Below, in pieces: positions 6,724 to 12,115 of a stretch of DNA of 12,115 nucleotides. Under the pieces are notes generated by a model, which did not search any database, was not told the DNA's origin, and saw only the letters and a list, made by a program, of their open reading frames with translations. The first letter of the stretch is position 1. Each line of letters opens with the position of its first letter. The translations under genes were made by a program, and so were the position numbers. This DNA is from Actinomycetota bacterium (GTDB lineage: Bacteria; Actinomycetota; Acidimicrobiia; Acidimicrobiales; AC-25), in the NCBI GenBank assembly GCA_005888395.1, contig VAXF01000110.1, forward strand, positions 1 through 12,115, given 5' to 3'.

Positions 6724-7898
6724 CCCTCGTCCCGGAGCCGGGCGAGCACCTGCCCGCTGTGCTCGGGGTCGCGCGTCTCGAGCGTGAGCACGACCTCGAC
6801 CTGGTCGAGGGGGAGCCGGACCCCCGAGCGGTGGTGTTCGACGGACAGGACGTTGAGGCCCATGTCGGCGACGGCGGCCGTGACGCGCGCGAGGGCGCCC
6901 GGGCGATCGTCGACGACGATGCGCAACACGAGGTAGCGGCCGGCGGCCGACAGCCCGTGCTCGATCAGCCGGACGAGCAGCAGGGGGTCGACGTTGCCTC
7001 CCGACAGGATGGCGACGACCGGACCGTCGCCGTCGACCTTCCCGGCCAGGACGGCGGCGAGGGCGGCGGCGCCCGCGGGCTCGACCACCGCCTTGGCCCG
7101 CTCGAGCAGCAGGAGCACAGCGCGGCTGATGTCCTCCTCCCCGACGGTGACGATGCCGGCGACGTGGGCACGCACGTGGGCCAGCGTGAGCTCTGAGCAC
7201 GACCGCACGGCGATGCCGTCGGCCATGGTGTCGACGCGCTCGAGCGCCACGGGACGGCCGCCGTCGAGGGCGGCGCGCATCGAGGCCGCGCCGGCAGGCT
7301 CGACGCCGACGACCCGGACGCCCGGCTGCACGTGGGCGAGCGCGGCGGCAATGCCGGCGATCAGGCCGCCGCCGCCGACGGGCACGACCACTGTCTCGGC
7401 CGCCGGTGCCTCCTCCGCCAGCTCGAGGCCGACGGTGCCCTGGCCGGCGATCACGAGCGGATCGTCGAACGGCGGCACGAAGGTGGCCCCCTGCTCGGCG
7501 GCGTACGCCACGGCGGCGACGATGCACGCGTCGACGTCCTCGCCGCCGAGGACCACGACGGCCCCGTAGCCCCGCGTGGCCTCGACCTTGGGGAGGGAGG
7601 CGTTGGCGGGCATGAAGATGGTGGCCCGGTGCCCGGTGAGCGACGCCGCCAGCGCGACGCCCTGGGCGTGGTTGCCGGCCGACGCCGCGACGGCTTCGAC
7701 GCCCTCGGGGAGCCGGGAGACGAAGTTGTAGGCGCCCCGGATCTTGAACGAGCCCGTGCGCTGCAGGTGCTCGGGTTTGAGCAGTATCGGGCGGCCGGCC
7801 AGACGGGACAGGCTGTCGGACCGGTCGACGGGCGTCGGGCGCAGCACGTGGCCCACGCGCTCCCGGGCATCCCGGATCTCGTCGAGCCCGACCAGCAC
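6699..7898 (-). CDS. ilvA: Threonine dehydratase (threonine ammonia-lyase) with ACT domain
   Basis: This PLP enzyme deaminates L-threonine (or serine) to 2-oxobutanoate, the first committed step to isoleucine or a catabolic step. The 399-residue product is a fold-type II enzyme. The PLP lysine is Lys52 (GSFKIRGAYN), SAGNHAQG is at 73-80, the phosphate-binding loop VGGGGL is at 174-179, and SGGNVD is at 299-304. A single C-terminal ACT domain (about 322-397, RIVVDDRPGALARVTAAVAD) suggests allosteric control. This is the medium-length form: E. coli IlvA is longer with a two-part regulatory region, while TdcB lacks one. Biosynthetic versus catabolic role cannot be decided. The GTG start at 7898 follows an in-frame stop by two codons, and its Shine-Dalgarno (GAGG) is too close to be good. 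It is the only minus-strand gene, set between truA and rplM. Confidence 0.93.
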   Translation of the reverse strand: MLVGLDEIRDARERVGHVLRPTPVDRSDSLSRLAGRPILLKPEHLQRTGSFKIRGAYNFVSRLPEGVEAVAASAGNHAQGVALAASLTGHRATIFMPANASLPKVEATRGYGAVVVLGGEDVDACIVAAVAYAAEQGATFVPPFDDPLVIAGQGTVGLELAEEAPAAETVVVPVGGGGLIAGIAAALAHVQPGVRVVGVEPAGAASMRAALDGGRPVALERVDTMADGIAVRSCSELTLAHVRAHVAGIVTVGEEDISRAVLLLLERAKAVVEPAGAAALAAVLAGKVDGDGPVVAILSGGNVDPLLLVRLIEHGLSAAGRYLVLRIVVDDRPGALARVTAAVADMGLNVLSVEHHRSGVRLPLDQVEVVLTLETRDPEHSGQVLARLRDEGYRVESAS

Positions 7899-7906
7899 GC
7901 CTCAAT

Positions 7907-7948
7907 GCTGGCCTAGTTGCGCTGGCCTAGTTGCGCTGGCCTAGTTGC
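7907..7948. repeat. Three perfect tandem copies of a 14-bp unit
   Basis: The unit GCTGGCCTAGTTGC occurs at 7907-7920, 7921-7934 and 7935-7948 with no differences. It is followed by a shortened 10-bp piece (GCTTCGTTGC, 7949-7958) and a diverged copy (GCTCGCCTGTTTGC, 7959-7972, 11 of 14 bases identical). The last copy runs into the -35 box of the rplM promoter. The array starts 9 bp upstream of the ilvA start codon, in the divergent ilvA/rplM region. The 14-bp period is neither a multiple of three nor of the DNA turn. It may be an operator array, or simply replication slippage in a non-coding spacer. Confidence 0.93.
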
Positions 7949-7968
7949 GCTTCGTTGCGCTCGCCTGT

Positions 7969-7997
7969 TTGCCGGTCGTGTGGGGGGTCCGTAGACT
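7969..7997 (+). promoter_or_regulatory. Sigma70-type promoter for rplM-rpsI
   Basis: TTGCCG (7969-7974) and TAGACT (7992-7997) are separated by exactly 17 bp and match the -35/-10 pattern of vegetative actinobacterial promoters. Transcription would start near 8004, giving a leader of about 28 nt before the rplM GTG. It is the best promoter-like sequence I found. It makes sense because ilvA, on the other strand, separates rplM from the upstream operon. The -35 box overlaps the edge of the decayed 14-bp repeat. Confidence 0.7.
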
Positions 7998-8020
7998 TAG
8001 GCGTCCGTCACGCCTCGCGA

Positions 8021-8026
8021 GAAGGA
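8021..8026 (+). promoter_or_regulatory. Shine-Dalgarno site of rplM
   Basis: GAAGGA lies 5 nt before GTG 8032 and decides the rplM start. The same frame is open back to TTG 7945, but that longer version would begin inside the tandem repeats, ahead of the promoter. The rpsI gene has the identical GAAGGA with the same 5-nt spacing (8485-8490). Confidence 0.8.
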
Positions 8027-8031
8027 CCTGC

Positions 8032-8481
8032 GTGCGAACGTTCTCTCCCAAGCCCTCCGACATCCAGCGCGCCTGGCACGTCGTCAACGCCGACGGCCTT
8101 GTTCTCGGTCGCCTCTCCTCCGAGGTGGCGCGTGTGCTGCGTGGCAAGCACAAGCCGATCTTCGCCACCCACGTCGACACGGGCGACCACGTGGTGGTGG
8201 TCAACGCCGCCAAGGTCGTGCTGACCTCGGACAAGGCCGACAAGAAGCTGGCCTACCGCCACTCCGGGTTCCCGGGCGGCCTCAAGCACCGCTCGTACGC
8301 CGACCTTCTCGCCCGGCGGCCCGAGGAGGTCGTACGCGACGCGGTGCGGGGGATGCTGCCGAAGGGCCCGCTGGGCCGGAAGCAGCTCAAGAAGCTCAAG
8401 GTCTACGCCGGGCCCGCCCACCCGCACAGCGCGCAGCAGCCCCAGCCGCTCGATCTCGCTCGCGCTCGCGCGCGCAGCTGA
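8032..8481 (+). CDS. rplM: 50S ribosomal protein L13 (uL13)
   Basis: L13 is an early-assembly large-subunit protein. The 149-residue product has the family signatures MRTFSPKPSDIQRAWHVVNA, LGRLSSEVARVLRGKHKP, YRHSGFPGGLK, GMLPKGPLGRKQLKKLKVY and the end HSAQQPQPLDL. The GTG start at 8032 is set by GAAGGA 5 nt upstream and by family length. After the normal end, a short tail ARARARS is encoded by a low-complexity CGCTCG/CGCG tract (about 8455-8478) and does not look conserved. It is the first gene of the L13-S9 transcription unit, with its own promoter just upstream; rpsI starts 14 bp after its stop. Confidence 0.97.
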   Translation: MRTFSPKPSDIQRAWHVVNADGLVLGRLSSEVARVLRGKHKPIFATHVDTGDHVVVVNAAKVVLTSDKADKKLAYRHSGFPGGLKHRSYADLLARRPEEVVRDAVRGMLPKGPLGRKQLKKLKVYAGPAHPHSAQQPQPLDLARARARS

Positions 8482-8495
8482 GCCGAAGGAAGCCG

Positions 8496-8888
8496 ATGCC
8501 CAAGCCCCTCGTCCAGTCCACCGGCCGCCGCAAGCAGGCCATCGCGCGTGTCCGCATCCGTGCCGGCTCGGGCCAGATCACGGTCAACTCCCGGCCGATC
8601 ACGGAGTACTTCCCGTCGGAGACCCACCGTATGGTCGTCACCGAGCCGCTTCGCCTCACGACGCTCACCGACGTCTACGACGTCGAGGCCACGATCGACG
8701 GCGGCGGCGTCTCGGGGCAGGCGGGCGCCATGCGCCTCGGCATCGCCCGCGGTCTCGTCGCGCTCGACCCCGACCTGCGGGTGAGCCTGAAGCGGGCCGG
8801 CCTTCTCACCCGCGACGCGCGCGAGAAGGAGAGCAAGAAGTACGGCCTCCACAAGGCCCGAAAGGCCCCCCAGTACTCCAAGCGCTAG
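8496..8888 (+). CDS. rpsI: 30S ribosomal protein S9 (uS9)
   Basis: S9 lies in the small-subunit head, and its C-terminal tail reaches the P-site tRNA. The 130-residue product shows STGRRKQAIARVRI near the N-terminus, GGGVSGQAGAMRLGIARGLV in the middle, LLTRDAREKESKKYG, and the conserved end HKARKAPQYSKR with the terminal Arg that touches tRNA in the family. ATG 8496 has GAAGGA at a 5-nt spacing. It is the classic partner of rplM. The glmM start follows 19 bp after its stop. Confidence 0.98.
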   Translation: MPKPLVQSTGRRKQAIARVRIRAGSGQITVNSRPITEYFPSETHRMVVTEPLRLTTLTDVYDVEATIDGGGVSGQAGAMRLGIARGLVALDPDLRVSLKRAGLLTRDAREKESKKYGLHKARKAPQYSKR

Positions 8889-8907
8889 ATGTCGCCCTCA
8901 CGCGGCC

Positions 8908-10257
8908 GTGACACTGCGGTTCGGCACTGACGGCGTCCGCGGGGTCGCCAACGCCGACCTCACCCCCGAGCTGGTCGTCGCCCTCGGGCGCGCTGCAGCG
9001 CGCGTCCTCGGCGCCAAGCGGTTCCTCGTGGGGCGCGACACGCGGATCTCCGGCCCCGTGCTGCAGGCAGCTCTCAGCGCGGGCCTGGCGAGCGAGGGCG
9101 CCGACGTCGTCGACCTCGGTGTGCTCCCGACCCCGGCGGTTGCGTGGTTGTCGGCTGCCGACGGTGTTCCTGCGGCCGTGATCTCCGCATCGCACAACCC
9201 CTATCCCGACAACGGGGTGAAGTTCTTTGCCGGCGGGGGTCGCAAGCTCGCCGACGACGTCGAGAGCCGCCTCGAGGCCGAGCTCGAGCGGCTCCTGCAC
9301 GCGACGGGAGCCGGTGAGCGCCCGGTGGGCGACCGCCTGGGCCGGCTCGTGTCCGCCGGCCGCGGCGAGACCGCGCGCTACGTCGAGGCGCTGACCACCT
9401 CGCTCGATGGCCGGCGCCTCGAGGGTCTGCGCGTGGTCGTCGACTGCGCGCACGGCGCGGCGGCGACGACGGCCCGGCTCGTGCTCGAGGCGGCCGGGGC
9501 CGGCGTCACGGTGATCAACGACGCGCCCGACGGGCGGAACATCAACGACGCATGTGGCTCGACCCATCCCGACGGGCTGCGCGCCGCCGTGGTGACGGAG
9601 AGGGCCGACGCCGGTCTCGCTTTCGACGGCGACGCCGACCGCGTCCTGGCCGTCGACCACAACGGCGCGGTCGTCGACGGCGACCAGCTGCTGGCGATGC
9701 TCGCCGTCGACCTCGACGAGCGCGGCCGCCTGCACGGACGCACCGTCGTCGTGACCGTGATGACCAACCTGGGGTTCCGCGTGGCGATGGCCGAGCGTGG
9801 CATCGAGGTGGTCGAGACCAAGGTCGGCGACCGGTACGTGCTCGAAGCGCTCGAGCAGGGGTCATGGTCGCTGGGCGGAGAACAGTCGGGGCACATCATC
9901 TTCCGCGACCTCGCCACGACCGGTGACGGCGTGCTGACCGGGCTGCAGGTGCTCGACGTCGTGTCACGAGCACAGCGCCCGCTGGCCGAGCTGGCCGGCG
10001 CGTCGATGACCCGGATGCCACAGGTCCTGCGCAACGTCCGCGTGCGTGAGCGCGACGGCCTCAACGGCGCGCAGGCCCTGTGGGACGAGGTGTCGGAGGT
10101 CGAGGCGGAGCTCGGTGATGCCGGCCGCGTGCTCGTTCGCCCGAGCGGCACCGAGCCCGTCGTACGGGTCATGGTCGAGGCGCCCACGCTCGAACAGGCC
10201 GAGGCGGCCACCGAGCGGCTGTGCGCGGCGCTCCTCGGCGTACTCGGCACGCCGTAG
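8908..10257 (+). CDS. glmM: Phosphoglucosamine mutase
   Basis: GlmM converts glucosamine-6-phosphate to glucosamine-1-phosphate on the way to UDP-GlcNAc for peptidoglycan. The 449-residue alpha-D-phosphohexomutase has FGTDGVRGVAN (5-15), the phosphoserine loop SASHNPYPDNGVKFF with Ser95 as the phosphorylated residue, the Mg-binding loop DGDADR (240-245), the sugar-specificity loop GGEQSGHI (323-330) and the phosphate-binding RPSGTEPVVRVM (411-422). The start is GTG 8908, the only start codon near the family N-terminus; no Shine-Dalgarno is visible, so coupling to rpsI is likely. It lies 9 bp before glmS, so two consecutive pathway steps sit together. Confidence 0.97.
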   Translation: MTLRFGTDGVRGVANADLTPELVVALGRAAARVLGAKRFLVGRDTRISGPVLQAALSAGLASEGADVVDLGVLPTPAVAWLSAADGVPAAVISASHNPYPDNGVKFFAGGGRKLADDVESRLEAELERLLHATGAGERPVGDRLGRLVSAGRGETARYVEALTTSLDGRRLEGLRVVVDCAHGAAATTARLVLEAAGAGVTVINDAPDGRNINDACGSTHPDGLRAAVVTERADAGLAFDGDADRVLAVDHNGAVVDGDQLLAMLAVDLDERGRLHGRTVVVTVMTNLGFRVAMAERGIEVVETKVGDRYVLEALEQGSWSLGGEQSGHIIFRDLATTGDGVLTGLQVLDVVSRAQRPLAELAGASMTRMPQVLRNVRVRERDGLNGAQALWDEVSEVEAELGDAGRVLVRPSGTEPVVRVMVEAPTLEQAEAATERLCAALLGVLGTP

Positions 10258-10266
10258 CCTGGTCGC

Positions 10267-12099
10267 ATGTGCGGCATCGTCGGCTGCGCGGGCCCGGAGC
10301 CGGTCCTGCCGATCCTCCTCGAGGGCCTGACTCGCCTCGAGTACCGCGGGTACGACTCGGCGGGCATCGCGCTCCAGACCGGCTCGGCCGTCTGGCGCCG
10401 GCGGCGCCCCGGCAAGCTGGCCGAGCTGGTGGCCGTGGTCGACGACGCGCCCGAAGCCACGACGGGCATCGGCCACACCCGGTGGGCGACGCACGGCGGG
10501 CCGAGCGAGTCCAACGCCCATCCCCACACCGACTGCACCGGCCGCGTCGCCGTGGTCCACAACGGCATCATCGAGAACTACCTCGCGCTCGCGGCCGGCC
10601 TCGGGCCCTCCCACGAGCGCACGTCGCAGACCGACACCGAAGTGCTCGCCCACCTCGTCGAGGACGAGCTCGCCGGCGGCTCGTCACTCGCCGACGCGGT
10701 GCGCGCGTGCCTCGCTCGGGTCGAGGGCTCGTTCGCGATCGCGGCCGTCAACGCCGGCGAGCCAGGGCTCATCGTCGCCGCCCGCCGGGGATCACCGCTC
10801 ATCGCCGGGCGCACCGAGACCAGCGGGCTCGTGGCGTCCGACATCCCGGCGATCCTGGGTCAGACCCGTGAGGTCTACGTGCTCGACGACGACCAGGTGG
10901 TCGAGGTGCGGCCCGGCTCGCTGCGCGTCACCACGCTCGCCGGGGAAGAGGTGACCCCCGTGCGCCGCCGGGTCGACTGGGACCTCGAGGCCGCCGAGAA
11001 GGGCGGTTACGAGGACTTCATGCTCAAGGAGATCCACGAGCAGCCCCAGGCCGTGGCTGAGACGCTGCGCGAGCGGCTCCTCCCCGACGGCCGCCTGCAC
11101 CTCGACGCGACGACGCTCACCGAGGACCAGCTGCGCGCCGTCGACAAGGTCTTCGTCGTGGGCTGCGGCACCAGCTACCACGCCGGGCTCGTGGCCAAGT
11201 ACGCCATCGAGCATTTCGCCAGGCTCCCGGTCGAGATCGACGTCGCCAGCGAGTTTCGCTACCGCGACCCGGTGCTCGACCCGAACACCCTCGTGGTGGG
11301 CGTCAGCCAGTCGGGCGAGAGCCTCGACACGATGGAGGCCTGCCGCTTCGCCAAGTCGCCCACGAACAAGGCGAGGCTCCTCGTCATCTGCAACGTGGTC
11401 GACTCCTCGATGGCGCGTGAGGCCGACGCCGTCCTCTACACGCGCGCCGGCCCCGAGGTGTGCGTTGCCTCGACCAAGACGCACCTCGCCCAGATCGCCG
11501 GCCTGGAGCTGCTCGCCCTCTACCTCGCCCAGCTGCGGGGCACGCTGTACCCGCTCGAGATCCATGCGCTCGTCGACACCCTTCGGGGCCTGCCCACGGT
11601 GATCGAGCGGGCGCTCGCGCACGAGGACGAGTACATGGAGGCCGGGCGGCGCTTCGTCGACGTCCGCGATTTCTTCTTCCTGGGTCGGGGCGTCGGCTTC
11701 CCGGTCGCGCTCGAGGGCGCGCTCAAGCTGAAGGAGATCTCCTACGCCCGCGCCGAGGCCTACCCGGGTGGCGAGATGAAGCACGGCCCGATCGCGCTCA
11801 TCGAGCCCGGCACGGTCGTCGTCGCCGTGGCCACGCGGGGCCGGCTGCACTCGAAGATGCTGTCGAACATCCAGGAGATGCGGGCACGCGGCGCGACGAT
11901 CGTCGCCGTTGCCAACGAGGGCGACGACGAGACCGCGGCGCAGGCCGACGTGGTGCTCCCGGTGCCGGCGACCCACGAGCTCTTCTCCCCGGCGGTCGAC
12001 GTCGTGGCGCTGCAGCTGTTCGCGTACGCCATCGCCAAGGCGCGTGGCTGCGACGTCGACCAGCCGCGGAACCTGGCCAAGACCGTGACGGTGGAATAG
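10267..12099 (+). CDS. glmS: Glutamine-fructose-6-phosphate aminotransferase (isomerizing)
   Basis: GlmS makes glucosamine-6-phosphate from fructose-6-phosphate and glutamine, the entry step to UDP-GlcNAc and the supplier of GlmM's substrate. The 610-residue product is complete. The N-terminal amidotransferase (Ntn-type, about 1-240) has the nucleophile Cys2 directly after Met, HTRWATHGGPS (70-80), HNGIIEN and TDTEVLAHL (Asp123). The isomerase half holds two SIS domains (about 290-420 and 460-600) with SQSGES (347-352). Glu490, His506 and Lys605 match E. coli Glu488, His504 and Lys603. The C-terminus DVDQPRNLAKTVTVE is typical. ATG 10267 is fixed by Cys2. The 9-bp gap after glmM leaves no room for a glmS ribozyme, so control must lie elsewhere. 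Confidence 0.98.
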   Translation: MCGIVGCAGPEPVLPILLEGLTRLEYRGYDSAGIALQTGSAVWRRRRPGKLAELVAVVDDAPEATTGIGHTRWATHGGPSESNAHPHTDCTGRVAVVHNGIIENYLALAAGLGPSHERTSQTDTEVLAHLVEDELAGGSSLADAVRACLARVEGSFAIAAVNAGEPGLIVAARRGSPLIAGRTETSGLVASDIPAILGQTREVYVLDDDQVVEVRPGSLRVTTLAGEEVTPVRRRVDWDLEAAEKGGYEDFMLKEIHEQPQAVAETLRERLLPDGRLHLDATTLTEDQLRAVDKVFVVGCGTSYHAGLVAKYAIEHFARLPVEIDVASEFRYRDPVLDPNTLVVGVSQSGESLDTMEACRFAKSPTNKARLLVICNVVDSSMAREADAVLYTRAGPEVCVASTKTHLAQIAGLELLALYLAQLRGTLYPLEIHALVDTLRGLPTVIERALAHEDEYMEAGRRFVDVRDFFFLGRGVGFPVALEGALKLKEISYARAEAYPGGEMKHGPIALIEPGTVVVAVATRGRLHSKMLSNIQEMRARGATIVAVANEGDDETAAQADVVLPVPATHELFSPAVDVVALQLFAYAIAKARGCDVDQPRNLAKTVTVE

Positions 12100-12103
12100 C
12101 GCG

Positions 12104-12115
12104 TTGGTCGGCATC
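12104..12115 (+). CDS. Possible first codons of holo-ACP synthase (cut by window end)
   Basis: Four codons from TTG 12104 read M-V-G-I. AcpS proteins begin M(I/V)VGIG(V/T)D, and acpS follows glmS in other actinobacteria, which is why I note it. Only 12 bases are visible, with no clear Shine-Dalgarno, so this is a guess from context. Confidence 0.25.

Noticed and set aside
6226..7905. 559-residue minus-strand frame in another phase over ilvA and truA
   Set aside because: Arg/Ala/Pro-rich out-of-phase translation of ilvA; the real ilvA frame has every PLP-enzyme motif.
7907..7948. The tandem repeats as a CRISPR array or replication iterons
   Set aside because: Units are 14 bp, directly abutting with no unique spacers, and no cas, rep or dnaA gene is nearby.
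7945..8031. N-terminal extension of rplM starting at TTG 7945
   Set aside because: It would start in the 14-bp repeats and upstream of the promoter; GTG 8032 has a good GAAGGA and the family N-terminus.
10258..10266. glmS ribozyme upstream of glmS
   Set aside because: Only 9 bp separate glmM and glmS, far too short, and the ribozyme is characteristic of Firmicutes.
10792..12114. 440-residue open frame on the minus strand opposite glmS
   Set aside because: High-GC shadow frame: glmS is complete with all catalytic residues on the other strand, and the shadow shows no recognisable domain.

Overview
The window is a high-GC, gene-dense chromosomal segment carrying the end of a ribosomal-protein superoperon. 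Gene content and order (secY-adk-map-infA-rpmJ-rpsM-rpsK-rpsD-rpoA-rplQ-truA, then rplM-rpsI-glmM-glmS) match the spc/alpha and L13-S9 operons of Actinomycetota. GTG starts, almost no intergenic space and the protein signatures support this. The Adk P-loop 'FGKQGAGKGT' and the IF1 sequence make me think of Acidimicrobiia or a near relative. That class-level guess is inference from memory, not a search.

Layout. Bases 1-5820 (+ strand) hold a continuous run: secY (5' end cut off by the window), adk, map, infA, rpmJ, rpsM, rpsK, rpsD, rpoA and rplQ. They cover protein export, nucleotide balance, N-terminal Met removal, translation initiation, the 30S/50S proteins and the RNA polymerase alpha subunit. 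Several neighbours overlap at stop/start codons (adk/map ATGA; rpsM/rpsK and rpsK/rpsD TGATG). Bases 5821-5892 hold a long, nearly perfect inverted repeat, followed by truA (tRNA pseudouridine synthase). ilvA (threonine dehydratase with a C-terminal ACT domain) lies on the minus strand, 6699-7898, and its 3' end overlaps truA tail to tail by 25 bp. Bases 7899-8031 form a divergent intergenic region. It contains three perfect tandem copies of a 14-bp unit, a decayed further copy, and a good sigma70-type promoter (TTGCCG-17 bp-TAGACT) for rplM. rplM, rpsI, glmM and glmS follow on the + strand. The last bases, after glmS, may be the first codons of acpS.

How the genes work together. This is core growth machinery: translation apparatus, transcription core, Sec translocon, and the UDP-GlcNAc precursor route (GlmS makes glucosamine-6-P, GlmM converts it to glucosamine-1-P). 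ilvA is the only gene outside this theme and the only one on the minus strand.

I see no mobile element, CRISPR array, phage, toxin-antitoxin, secondary-metabolite or defence system, and no evidence for an undescribed multi-gene system. The observations most worth a second look are small: infA appears to start at CTG behind a perfect AGGAGG; the rplQ-truA inverted repeat; the 14-bp tandem repeats upstream of the rplM promoter; and the lone inverted ilvA inside a ribosomal block.
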